A DNA stretch of 64,000 nucleotides from Synechocystis sp. PCC 6714 (GTDB taxonomy: Bacteria; Cyanobacteriota; Cyanobacteriia; Cyanobacteriales; Microcystaceae). The position numbers and the translations under genes were made by a program. Every line of letters begins with the position of its first letter. The stretch's first letter is position 1. The DNA is taken from the NCBI RefSeq assembly GCF_000478825.2, contig NZ_CP007543.1, forward strand, positions 1 through 64,000. Reading direction: 5' to 3'. The notes beneath the pieces were generated by a model, which was given only the letters and a program-made list of their open reading frames with translations, did not search any database and was not told the DNA's origin. This document shows positions 50,603 through 63,465 of the stretch, piece by piece.

Positions 50603-51929
50603 AGTCATCCTCCAGCAAATTATCATCATCAGCGCCGGGTTCCAGCAGCTCCTGCTGTTGCTCGTCGTGCATTTGGGTCAGGGTCATGCGGGCCCGTTGG
50701 AAAAAGCGATTGACTTTCTCCTTATGGCTTTCGTCGTAGGAGCGTTGGGTGTCTTTCCCCAGGGGGAATGATATGCCCATAGCTACAGAGGCGGCACTGG
50801 TGATGGCAGAAATGCCCACAAAAAAGAGACTAATGCCTAATTGATCCCATTGACCCGTGGCAAACTTAGTCTGAAAACTGTTGACTCCCAAACTAACTAG
50901 TTCCAGACCATTGCGGACTTCCACTGTCGGTTCACCGCCCCCAAGCCGCCAAAAGGGACGAACTTCCACAAATGTTTTGCCATATTGTTGCGGGGCCACT
51001 TGCTTAAGGAACATCAGGTCGTTGCCCAGAGTTTGACGCTCCAGTTTAAAGTCCTGCAGTTGTTGCCCTAATTGTTGGAGTTGGTCTTGCTGCTCCGCCT
51101 GGATGCGATTCGCCCTGATACAAAGGGGTAACTGTTCTATTGGCACTGTCATGGGCTGGGATTGGCTGCTGAAAGTACCATACAAACGAACGTAACGAGA
51201 CTGGAAACCCTTTTCCTCCATCGCATTGCTGCGAGGCATAGCTTCCAATTCCTGCCGTCCCTCTTCACACTTGGCAATATCCGGGTGAAGATTGGTCTCT
51301 GCAAACTGCAAATTTTTTTGTTTAGCCCCCACAATATTATCCAATGCATCACCAGCCGCTATCTGGGCCAAAGCTGATTGGTTGTTAATCACCTCCATGC
51401 CAATGCCTGTGGTAACCGTTTGCAATATGTTCAGGGGAATGAGACCAAAGACCAGGGCGGCGATCGCCAATTTCCAGCGACCTTTATGACCATGGGCCAC
51501 AGCGGTGGATAAAGCATTACTGGAGGCAAGAACTGGTATGGAGAGGAGAACTGCCATGCCCAGGGCGGGTAAAAAGAAGAGAGATTTAAAGGCAAAGAAG
51601 AAAACCGGCAGGTTACCCACCGTATCAATCCAGTTGCTAGTGGTCATTACCACTGCAGTAGCTTTGGCTGACTTTTTCAAATCAGGAGTGACATGGTAAT
51701 GCCCATGGAGGGAATCGGGATGAACATAGGTAAAGCCTGGCACTAGCTTCTGCAACTGCTCAATTTTGCCTCGGAAAGTCTGGGCGTGGTTCTGCTCCTG
51801 CTGCAAAATATCAGGATTACGAGCTTTCTCCACTAAATCAGGGCGGTTCGTTTTCAGCCATTGGATCAAGTCCCGCACCTGCTGGCGATCGCCGTCAGTG
51901 ATCAGAATGGCATCCGTGTTGATGGTCAT
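50580..51929 (-). CDS. Large membrane protein of unknown function
   Basis: 449 residues with four hydrophobic segments in the first half (FFAFKSLFFLPALGMAVLLS, ALVFGLIPLNILQTVTTGI) and one near the C-terminus (LFFVGISAITSAASVAMGI). Between them is a soluble coiled-coil region with QAEQQDQLQQLGQQLQDFKL. Coupled to the Pro-rich gene downstream. Plasmid-borne; might serve conjugation or a surface function, but no motif proves it. Confidence 0.6.
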   Translation of the reverse strand: MTINTDAILITDGDRQQVRDLIQWLKTNRPDLVEKARNPDILQQEQNHAQTFRGKIEQLQKLVPGFTYVHPDSLHGHYHVTPDLKKSAKATAVVMTTSNWIDTVGNLPVFFFAFKSLFFLPALGMAVLLSIPVLASSNALSTAVAHGHKGRWKLAIAALVFGLIPLNILQTVTTGIGMEVINNQSALAQIAAGDALDNIVGAKQKNLQFAETNLHPDIAKCEEGRQELEAMPRSNAMEEKGFQSRYVRLYGTFSSQSQPMTVPIEQLPLCIRANRIQAEQQDQLQQLGQQLQDFKLERQTLGNDLMFLKQVAPQQYGKTFVEVRPFWRLGGGEPTVEVRNGLELVSLGVNSFQTKFATGQWDQLGISLFFVGISAITSAASVAMGISFPLGKDTQRSYDESHKEKVNRFFQRARMTLTQMHDEQQQELLEPGADDDNLLEDDYEFGRYN

Positions 51930-52163
51930 ATAAATGTAGAGTTAAGTTACCAATAAAGTCTCGGGGATTCAATCGGTGCGGTGACTCCACCTGCAATGGG
52001 GACAAATATAAAATTGTCACATGGTCTATGTCAGTCCCCCCAAGCCCCAAATTAGGGGGATGTCCACATGGAAAAAAAGGGAATAATACGATTATTCAAT
52101 TCAGATAACTGCAGGGAAAAGATATTCCAGAGCAAGAAAGATAATTTCCCTTTGATATTAGCT

Positions 52164-52754
52164 TTAAGACCGTAATTTAGTTTTTGTCATAATATGTTCT
52201 AGCTCATCTAAATAGCGGCGATTATTCCGTCCGAAGGCAATGCCAAAATTATTCATAATTAACAGAGCCACGGCCAAATCGCTTTCATAGTAGCCGGCGT
52301 AAAGCACATAAAATAGCATCCCCACCAAATGGTCAATGGTTACAGTATCTTCAATTATTTCCGCTTTACTAGGGGGAGGAGAAGTGTAAACAACGCCCAA
52401 GCCACCGGTATTTGCTGCCTTAAAAAATAGGGTAGCTAGGAAATCATCAAAATCGCTGATTTGATCACAAATAACCGTGGGGGTCGATTCATTTTTAACA
52501 AAATAATCCCTCACCTGGGCATCAAGCACTGCAAAATTAAAATTATTGAAACCCTCATCTACTTCTTTAAGAATGTCCCAAATTTCTGGAGATACATCAA
52601 AAATAATACTTAATAGTTTCAGATGCCAAGAGTAAAAATTCTGCTCGCTTTCTGCTAATCGCTGTAGGCATTCTTTGGCTTTATCTGTTACCTTGATTTT
52701 TTTACCAAGGATACTAGAAAGCTTAGATTCAATTAATGCTTTGAAATCAGTCAT
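52164..52754 (-). CDS. Hypothetical protein
   Basis: 196 residues, soluble, acidic and helical (KALIESKLSSILGKKIKVTD at the start, RNNRRYLDELEHIMTKTKL at the end). No recognised domain. Monocistronic, with a 234-base gap downstream of the preceding operon in which I see nothing. Confidence 0.6.
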   Translation of the reverse strand: MTDFKALIESKLSSILGKKIKVTDKAKECLQRLAESEQNFYSWHLKLLSIIFDVSPEIWDILKEVDEGFNNFNFAVLDAQVRDYFVKNESTPTVICDQISDFDDFLATLFFKAANTGGLGVVYTSPPPSKAEIIEDTVTIDHLVGMLFYVLYAGYYESDLAVALLIMNNFGIAFGRNNRRYLDELEHIMTKTKLRS

Positions 52755-52860
52755 AGTGTCTGTTTATTTGCTTACTTACCACCTTTGCATTAAAGCAATT
52801 GGGTAGAAAATAGTTTTTCTACAGAAGGGGAAATGGATAGCTCCCTCTCCCCTTATGGAT

Positions 52861-53733
52861 TTATTGCTTGAGCAAGCAGAGGGAAAATTGCCGAATCCAT
52901 TTTTTGGGAATCAAACCATTTTGACCAGTAAGAAGATGCCTCCGTATGGAAAATGGCAAAGAAAATCTATTTTCATATTTCAGTAGGCGATCGCCATGGT
53001 CAAAGACCGTAGTAATACCCGGAGTGGCATCAGCAAGCTGCTTGAGGAGCTGTAAACACCGAGAAGTTTGGGGGTAATCAAGGTCAGAAAGCAATAACGT
53101 ACTCCCTGGAGCCATATTGTTCATCAAAAACTGCATGTTCTGCTTAAACGCGCCTAAATTAGCTCTATAAATCTCATTCAGACAGTTTTGAATAATAATA
53201 AGTTGGCTATTTTGAATATTCCATTCAGCTGGGAAAAGGGCATGGCGTTGAGCTAAGTTTAAAGGATGACCTTCATATTTGTAAGTAATATTAGGAGCTA
53301 GATCCGCCATTAGCCTTGCAGTTATTTGACACGCGGAGCGCCATTGATGAACATTAAGGTCATAGGAAATTGCTTTTAAAGAAGAAGCAAATCGTAATTT
53401 TTGACGATAGGTTGCTAAAGCGGCTGCTTCCGGCATGGGCCCAGAACCCAATAATGTGACTTGTAAATTGCGTTGGCGGAGTAAATGAGCAACGTAATGG
53501 TGCTGACTTGCTAAGGACAAGTTGTGATGGGTTTGTTGAACATAGTAGGGGTAATAGGTGAGCAAGTAAGCTGCTTGAATCTGGGGCTGTCCATAGTCAA
53601 CCTGAACGTTATTGGTGCGGTAGCGCTGGCGAAGTTCTTTAACGGCTGGTTGTAATCCAGATAAAAAACTAGGCATGCAGCGGAAATTTTGGCCATAGGA
53701 ATCCATCACTATAGGCAATAGTGCATCGTACAT
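52861..53733 (-). CDS. Rossmann-fold protein, possible methyltransferase
   Basis: 290 residues. LQVTLLGSGPMPEAAALATY near residue 95 looks like a degenerate SAM-binding motif I, and the later LLLSDLDYPQTSRCL fits another strand of a Rossmann fold. YYPYYVQQTHHNLS precedes it. It may be a methyltransferase of unknown target. It is 24 bases from the AlkB-like gene, so the two are one transcript. Confidence 0.5.
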   Translation of the reverse strand: MYDALLPIVMDSYGQNFRCMPSFLSGLQPAVKELRQRYRTNNVQVDYGQPQIQAAYLLTYYPYYVQQTHHNLSLASQHHYVAHLLRQRNLQVTLLGSGPMPEAAALATYRQKLRFASSLKAISYDLNVHQWRSACQITARLMADLAPNITYKYEGHPLNLAQRHALFPAEWNIQNSQLIIIQNCLNEIYRANLGAFKQNMQFLMNNMAPGSTLLLSDLDYPQTSRCLQLLKQLADATPGITTVFDHGDRLLKYENRFSLPFSIRRHLLTGQNGLIPKKWIRQFSLCLLKQ

Positions 53734-53757
53734 ATTTATTTTTAAATCAGTGGAGAA

Positions 53758-54384
53758 TTATTGAATAAAGCGGAAGGTTAAATTAATGCGAGGCTCAACA
53801 AATTTCTTTGTTTTAGGGATTTGGTGAAGCCAATATTCTTGAGTGGTGTCCAACATCAGCAATATTGAGCCAGAAGTTAATATCAACTCGACCTTTTCAA
53901 CGGTGGGATCTGTCTTGTGTTTGAGGAGAAAGCGACGGGTGCCTCCAAAACTAACCGAAGCAATGGGATAGTCTTTTTTAAGTTCTGGTTCATCGTCAGC
54001 GTGCCAACTGACTCCATCTGCTCCAGTGCGATAAAAATTCAATAGTACAGAATTAAAAGTTGCCTTTGCTAGGGTCTCTGCTTTGGTCTTGATTGCTTGC
54101 AATAGGGGTATCCATGGTGTTGGTTCCATGGCAATGCCAGAGTAGGTGTAACTTCGTTCTGGGTCACCATACCAAGCAGTCAAGCGGGGCAAGGGTTGGG
54201 ACTTGCCGAAGAGAATAATTGAATCTTGTTGCCAACAAATTTCTTTTTCTAGTCGATCATAGTAACGAGAAGCTTCAACATCACTGAAGATAGAGTGATA
54301 AAGTTGTAAATGGCCATCGGGGATAATGATTTCTTCGGGAGAGCTATTGGGATAAATATCAAAAAGGCTGAGTTGTTTAATCAA
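53758..54384 (-). CDS. AlkB-like 2-oxoglutarate/Fe(II) dioxygenase
   Basis: 208 residues from a TTG start; no ATG is nearby and a stop lies just upstream. Iron ligands and the cosubstrate site are visible: WHADDEPEL (His-x-Asp), EYWLHQIPK (His) and RINLTFRF (Arg). YTYSGIAMEP and GGTRRFLL fit AlkB2/3-like repair enzymes that remove methyl groups from DNA or RNA bases. Confidence 0.9.
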   Translation of the reverse strand: MIKQLSLFDIYPNSSPEEIIIPDGHLQLYHSIFSDVEASRYYDRLEKEICWQQDSIILFGKSQPLPRLTAWYGDPERSYTYSGIAMEPTPWIPLLQAIKTKAETLAKATFNSVLLNFYRTGADGVSWHADDEPELKKDYPIASVSFGGTRRFLLKHKTDPTVEKVELILTSGSILLMLDTTQEYWLHQIPKTKKFVEPRINLTFRFIQ

Positions 54385-54490
54385 AATCTTTTACCCTCGT
54401 CGCCACAACTTTAAGTTATCACTGCAATAGAAAAAGCCTTTTCCAAAAGCTCCATCAATCCGTAAGTTATCAGAGAAGCCCATACTTTTG

Positions 54491-54856
54491 TTACCTCAAA
54501 ACCTGGAGATACAGTTCTTCGGGGTGTCCATTACTAAAAAAGCTCGTCATAGTGGAGGAAAACCAAGCCCAATCTTGGCTTTCACTGATATACCAGTAAC
54601 CGTCAAATTCGGGTTCCTGGCGGCGAAAGCTCAAGTGCAAACCTGGAAATTTCTGGGCACTAAAAATCAACTGAAACTTAGCTCCGTCATTAGGTTCAAT
54701 ACCCAAGCGTGTCTTAGCTAATTGGGTTAAAACAATATTTGTGCCCGCCACAAAGGGTTCTGCCATGACTCCCAAATTAGGAGCATCAAAGGCCCAAGTG
54801 CGACCGAGCCAGTAGGGTTCAATGGTGAATAAACTGTTGTTGATGCAAGTAGTCAT
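54491..54856 (-). CDS. DUF6717-like protein, copy 1
   Basis: The ATG at 54856 is preferred (MTTCINNSLFTIEPYWLGRT). 121 residues with ENYW-type core TWAFDAPNLGVMAEPFVAGT, a family pattern of beta-rich small cyanobacterial proteins. It is a paralogue of 55549-55938. The two flank the P-loop kinase. Confidence 0.65.
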   Translation of the reverse strand: MTTCINNSLFTIEPYWLGRTWAFDAPNLGVMAEPFVAGTNIVLTQLAKTRLGIEPNDGAKFQLIFSAQKFPGLHLSFRRQEPEFDGYWYISESQDWAWFSSTMTSFFSNGHPEELYLQVLR

Positions 54857-55032
54857 TTTGTCTTTTCTAATTCTATTGATTCGGCAATTATTTTTATATC
54901 TCACTGCTAGAAATCAGTTTTTCCACTGACTTCTTAACTGTTTATAGTCAATCAAAGTAAGGTTGAGACGGCTAAGGTCTTTACCAAAGAGGCTTTTAGC
55001 TCCGGTCAGTGTCTTACTTTCAATTAAATCAG

Positions 55033-55530
55033 CTATAACTGTGAAAAATCAATGTTTTCTAGCTGGTCATAGGGAATATGGTGGAATTCAGTAAATCCTT
55101 CATCTTTACTAGGAGGGGATTTTTCTAGGGCCATGGCATAAATCTCAATCACATCTTCGGGAACCTGTCGCAGTCTATTTTTATTCCTTTGGCAGCAAAC
55201 TTCCAATGGCGTTTGTAAATACCAGCCAATAATCTTCAAGTCATCCAATTTTTTTAAGCTGTCCAATAATTCTGAGCGCCAAGCTTTTTCGGCATTAGTG
55301 GCATCATAAATAATCTCTTTTCCAGCGGCGATCGCCTGGGCAATTTGAGTAGAAATCTCCCTATTGATTAATGCCCAATCTCCCTGGGTTGCGGCATCTC
55401 CAAATAAATCCTTCCTAATTTGGTCAGTGGAAATTATCTGGCTTTGGGGTATGGCTTGATGGAGATGGGCCGCCAGGGTGGATTTCCCACTGGCCGGACA
55501 ACCGATTAAAACATGAAAAACAGATGTCAT
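55033..55530 (-). CDS. P-loop kinase of the AAA_33/zeta-like type
   Basis: 165 residues with Walker A IGCPASGKSTLAAHL (residues 8-20) and ISTDQIRKDLFGD, then YDATNAEKAWRSEL and a lid with CQRNKNRLRQVPEDVI. This resembles polynucleotide-kinase or zeta-toxin-type kinases. Substrate not known. In a leftward operon between the two DUF6717-like genes. Confidence 0.82.
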   Translation of the reverse strand: MTSVFHVLIGCPASGKSTLAAHLHQAIPQSQIISTDQIRKDLFGDAATQGDWALINREISTQIAQAIAAGKEIIYDATNAEKAWRSELLDSLKKLDDLKIIGWYLQTPLEVCCQRNKNRLRQVPEDVIEIYAMALEKSPPSKDEGFTEFHHIPYDQLENIDFSQL

Positions 55531-55548
55531 TATTGCGGCATTGCTTTG

Positions 55549-55938
55549 TTATTGATCGATAGCCCGCACTTGAATGTAGAGTTTTTCAGGATGACCGCCC
55601 GGGAAAAAGTGCAGGGTAGCAGGGCATAACCAACCCCGATCGCCAAAGTCAAGGTTTTGATAATCATTGCCAGCGTCCACTACTTTGTACCAGTAACCTT
55701 CATATTCTGCCTCTTGCCGCTCGAAACAGGCGTGATAACTTGGAAATCCCTCGGCACTGAAGATTAGCTCGAATTGACTGCCTTGTTCTGTCTCCAATGT
55801 CAATTCCCTCTGGACAATGGCGCTCAAAATGGCGTCAGCCCCGGAAACAAAGGGTTCCCCCAATAGACCCACTTCGGCTGCATCAAACGCCCAGGTGCTT
55901 CCGGTCCAATAGGGGTTAATGGTGAAAATACTATTCAT
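55549..55938 (-). CDS. DUF6717-like protein, copy 2
   Basis: 129 residues, MNSIFTINPYWTGSTWAFDA and so on, close to copy 1 through PYW, TWAFDA, GEPFVSGAD and the end GHPEKLYIQVR. Its stop is 18 bases from the kinase start. Confidence 0.65.
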   Translation of the reverse strand: MNSIFTINPYWTGSTWAFDAAEVGLLGEPFVSGADAILSAIVQRELTLETEQGSQFELIFSAEGFPSYHACFERQEAEYEGYWYKVVDAGNDYQNLDFGDRGWLCPATLHFFPGGHPEKLYIQVRAIDQ

Positions 55939-55986
55939 GTCTGTCTGCTTCTCCGTGAAAAATTGCGAGTTCTGGTGAATGGATTA

Positions 55987-56127
55987 CTACGGCTGGTTCC
56001 GAGCACGGGAAGAATGGAGCTTTTTCCGCAGGGCTTGGAGGCGGGCTTTTTGTCGCCGCACCTTTTTGGGAGCCCCTGCACTCTTTTTTTGCTCCTGTTT
56101 TTGAGACTGCCAGTGTTTTAGTTGCAT
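55987..56127 (-). CDS. 46-residue basic protein
   Basis: Too short for most gene finders. The frame reads MQLKHWQSQKQEQKKSAGAP, KKVRRQKARLQALRKKLHSS, then RARNQP and a stop. A third of the residues are Lys or Arg; it is likely helical and nucleic-acid binding. No strong ribosome site. It lies between the DUF6717-like operon and the distal end of the CRISPR array. Confidence 0.5.
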   Translation of the reverse strand: MQLKHWQSQKQEQKKSAGAPKKVRRQKARLQALRKKLHSSRARNQP

Positions 56128-56271
56128 GGTGGATGACTTAACTCAGCATCTGCTTTTTAGCATGGCATTAGACAACCCCTTTTCTTGATTTTTTATTCAG
56201 TACGAATTTTAAAAACACCGTATACTCCTGGTGATCCAAGGGAGTCTTGCTGGCAATTATTACCGTAGCGA

Positions 56272-57341
56272 GTTTTAAATCAGTTAATTTCTCCTACGAG
56301 TCGAGACACTGAAGCTGGAATTCTAAAAAAAGTATTAAGAACTGTTTCCAATCAATTAATTTCTCCTACGAGTGGAGACGAATCATGACTACATTAACCT
56401 TTGTTCAATCTCTAGTTTCCAATCAATTAATTTCTCCTACGAGTGGAGACTCAAAGTAAAAAAGAAAGATCGAATATTCCTAGAAGACGGGTTTCCAATC
56501 AATTAATTTCTCCTACGAGTGGAGACTACGGAATGTGAACATAGTAGTGCCGTGGGCGACTACGTTTCCAATCAATTAATTTCTCCTACGAGTGGAGACG
56601 AGTTGGGATCATTTACTCCCCAAGACTTCATCAGGTTTCCAATCAATTAATTTCTCCTACGAGTGGAGACTCCTTCTTTATAACTAAATTGTCACCGGCG
56701 TTTATCGTTTCCAATCAATTAATTTCTCCTACGAGTGGAGACCTTCTTTAGACAAAAAATCAATAAAAGAACTACGCAAGTTTCCAATCAATTAATTTCT
56801 CCTACGAGTGGAGACAACAACATGGACTTCCTCAATCTTCTGTTTGTTTAGTTTCCAATCAATTAATTTCTCCTACGAGTGGAGACAACAACATGGACTT
56901 CCTCAATCTTCTGTTTGTTTAGTTTCCAATCAATTAATTTCTCCTACGAGTGGAGACTGCATTGCAGCGAACAGATCGACTGGCTGGCGGCACATGTTTC
57001 CAATCAATTAATTTCTCCTACGAGTGGAGACATTGGTTGTGTGGCTGGAATCGCCTCAAGAACAACCTTTGTTTCCAATCAATTAATTTCTCCTACGAGT
57101 GGAGACACAGCGGGCTGTATCAGCCCAACGGCAAGGAAGTTATCTATTTCCTGGTTTCCAATCAATTAATTTCTCCTACGAGTGGAGACATGTTTGGCAT
57201 CCATGCTGCTCCTTACAACCTTTTTGCGGTTTCCAATCAATTAATTTCTCCTACGAGTGGAGACCCGTGCTAAAAACAGCGCTTGCACTGCCCGCCCGGT
57301 CGGTAGTTTCCAATCAATTAATTTCTCCTACGAGTGGAGAC
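56272..57341 (-). CRISPR. CRISPR array, 15 repeats and 14 spacers
   Basis: Repeats are 36 bases, in crRNA sense starting GTCTCCACTCGTAGGAGA and ending TTAATTGATTGGAAAC. Starts on the plus strand are 56272, 56344, 56415, 56491, 56564, 56635, 56707, 56780, 56851, 56922, 56996, 57071, 57154, 57229 and 57306. The first (56272-56307) has four changes and is the old distal end, so the leader is on the right. Spacers are 35-47 bases. Spacers 56816-56850 and 56887-56921 are identical. The repeat forms a stem TCTCC/GGAGA, and its AU-rich 3' half fits RNase E processing as shown for the Synechocystis III-Bv system. Confidence 0.97.
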
Positions 57342-57547
57342 TGTCTCCATTTTAAAGCCTTACGGGACAAGGCATCCAATCCTCATTTGCGAGGCTCAGC
57401 AAAAACTGACTATAATCGGAAAAGCTCAATGTAAAAATAGCGGCTGAAACCCTTATACACCAAACCATCGAGGCTCGCAGCGAAAAACGGACATTACAGC
57501 GATTTTCCAACAGCCTCGCAATGGTACACCAATAATCAGCATAGATT
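57342..57547 (-). promoter_or_regulatory. CRISPR leader and probable promoter
   Basis: The 206 bases between the newest repeat and cas2. On the minus strand TTTACA (57430-57435) and TATAGT (57409-57414), 15 bases apart, make a possible promoter with transcription into the array. The leader has no conserved gene. Confidence 0.5.
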
Positions 57548-57826
57548 TTAGACAATGACTGAACCGGGGGGCTTAGTTAATGGAGGTTCTCCCCAAATAT
57601 CAACCTGGGTGAGGGTATGCCCAGACAAAGGATAAAAACGCAAACTATCTTCCTCCGATTGATAAATTTTGCGGAGACGCTTTTGCAATTCATTAAACTT
57701 AGACTTAGATAACGTACATTCAAATACAGAATATTGCACCCTTTGGCCATAACCTTCCAATAAATCGGCCATCTTTTTACGACGGCGATCATCAGGAATA
57801 TCGTAGGCAATAACATAGAGAAACAT
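57548..57826 (-). CDS. cas2: Cas2 endoribonuclease-fold protein
   Basis: 92 residues from the ATG at 57826. FLYVIAYDIPDDRRRKKMAD holds the conserved Asp after strand 1, and VQYSVFECTLSKSKFNEL follows. With Cas1 it forms the integrase that adds spacers. Adjacent to the leader and 3 bases from cas1. Confidence 0.95.
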   Translation of the reverse strand: MFLYVIAYDIPDDRRRKKMADLLEGYGQRVQYSVFECTLSKSKFNELQKRLRKIYQSEEDSLRFYPLSGHTLTQVDIWGEPPLTKPPGSVIV

Positions 57827-57829
57827 CAA

Positions 57830-58819
57830 TTAGCGAATTAAAAAAGGAGAATAACTGTTAGAAGGGGAATAAATAAAAGCCTTATATTTTTTTACTTGAT
57901 CGATTAGACAATGCCAGCGGGGAAAATCACCCTGGTCAAAAGACAAAACTTTCTCCATTCTGCCCACAAAAGCTCCCAGCCATTTTCTTCTACCGGAGCT
58001 ATTGAGAAAACAACCACCATTTTGGAAGACAAAATCCTCCCCTACATCGATCAAACGACGATTGATCATATACAAAACCAAAGAATCCACTATAGGGACT
58101 CGAAACTCCTCAATTAGATCCGAAGCCAAGGCCGCATGGCGTTCCGAACCTTGATGTAGACAAGCCTGATAGGGGTCTAACCCCTGCAATTCAATCAAAG
58201 TTAGTAAATGATTCCAAAGCACCTGATAGCCAAAACTAAGCATGGCATTAACCGGATTACCAGGGGGACGACGGGAACGACCAAAAAAGATAAAGTTAGA
58301 ATTTTTGATGCAATCTGCCCAAGTTTGAAAATAAAGATTAGCCGCTGTGCCTTCATAGCCCAACAGTTGTTCTAGCCTCTCAGCTTTTATTGTTAACTCA
58401 ACAAAGTGCTTTAGCCCATCGATCGCCAATTGAAGAGAAGGGGTGGGGTGCTTGCGGTGTTGGCGTTGGAGAAAAACTCGAGCATTTTTTATTTTCGCCG
58501 TCACAATGGTACGGGCGGTAATCAACCGTTGTTGCCAGCCAAGCTCCTGCTGGTATCGGCTCAGATGACGATAACCCCGTTCAATCGCAATAATACGGCC
58601 GTAGCAAAAACCCATGCGGGAAAGATACAGAATAGGAATATTGCGACTCAGGCAAGCGTGGATCGCCTGGGTAGTGACCTGGGCCTTGCCAAAAATCAAT
58701 ACCTGTTCCAAAAAAAGCAGTTGCACCTCCGCCAAAATCCGATCCTGACGCTTCACCAACAGAAACTCCTTTCTTAGGGAAACATAACAGTCAGATTGGG
58801 AAACATAGAGAGTTTTCAC
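57830..58819 (-). CDS. cas1: Cas1 integrase
   Basis: 329 residues from a GTG start. Catalytic residues are visible: Glu156 in GYEGTAANLYF, His222 in CLHQGSERHAALASD and the acidic pair in DLIEEFR. The start codon overlaps the stop of the csx18-like gene (GTGA), so translation is coupled. It inserts new spacers at the leader end. Confidence 0.95.
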   Translation of the reverse strand: MKTLYVSQSDCYVSLRKEFLLVKRQDRILAEVQLLFLEQVLIFGKAQVTTQAIHACLSRNIPILYLSRMGFCYGRIIAIERGYRHLSRYQQELGWQQRLITARTIVTAKIKNARVFLQRQHRKHPTPSLQLAIDGLKHFVELTIKAERLEQLLGYEGTAANLYFQTWADCIKNSNFIFFGRSRRPPGNPVNAMLSFGYQVLWNHLLTLIELQGLDPYQACLHQGSERHAALASDLIEEFRVPIVDSLVLYMINRRLIDVGEDFVFQNGGCFLNSSGRRKWLGAFVGRMEKVLSFDQGDFPRWHCLIDQVKKYKAFIYSPSNSYSPFLIR

Positions 58820-59106
58820 CAGCGGTCCCGCCTTTGGATAGGTTGATGGGAAGTTTGAGGAGTAATACCGACATTTGGATTAGCATTAGTGGGTAGACCA
58901 TGGGGATTAGTCCCCTGGAGCAACCACCGCACCACAACATCACCAAAAACACTGAGCATGAAAGTCGAACAGGCCACCAACAGGGTATTGATAATCACCG
59001 CCGCCAAACCCAAAGGGGCAATAAGCAAAATCACCAAAGTGATCAGACCATTGGCAATAGCCAGGACAAGATTGCGGGCAAAGAGAAGTCGGGAAGGGGA
59101 ATACAT
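58816..59106 (-). CDS. csx18: Csx18-like small membrane protein
   Basis: From the ATG at 59106 the protein is 96 residues (MYSPSRLLFARNLVLAIANG); a GTG at 59184 would add 26 less likely residues. It has two membrane helices (GLITLVILLIAPLGLAAVII and TFMLSVFGDVVVRWLL) and a short Pro/Asn-rich tail. Csx18 is a cyanobacterial CRISPR protein family of this shape found with cas1. It overlaps cas1 by 4 bases. The function is unknown; a membrane role beside the adaptation genes is unusual. Confidence 0.65.
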   Translation of the reverse strand: MYSPSRLLFARNLVLAIANGLITLVILLIAPLGLAAVIINTLLVACSTFMLSVFGDVVVRWLLQGTNPHGLPTNANPNVGITPQTSHQPIQRRDRW

Positions 59107-59307
59107 GCTACGGGACACAGTGAGGAAAGTTGCCGAAATTTTAACTCCCCTAACCACAAAAATAGTATGAAGTTTTTTAAACACAAGTATTAAGAAAAGC
59201 TAAAATTTGTTCTTTTCCTTGGGAAGTCCGCTAGGCTAACGGAATCAAAGTTGCTTAATGGCTTTGAACTGAAATCTGCAATTCCAAGACCAAAAGGAAA
59301 TCAGCCT

Positions 59308-63362
<4,055 letters not shown>

Positions 63363-63465
63363 AAACTAAACCCATCACTAACTTTCCTCATTATTCCTCG
63401 GCTTTTATGGCAACGCTCCCCAGGGAGCAACTAATAGATTGACTGTTCTTCTATTCCCCATTTTC

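Noticed and set aside
52021-52065. CCCCC/GGGGG inverted repeat after the 449-residue gene region
   Set aside because: No T-run and a weak loop; not enough to call a terminator.
56808-57434. Plus-strand frames with a repeated SNQLISPTSGD pattern
   Set aside because: They are translations of the CRISPR repeats and spacers, not proteins.
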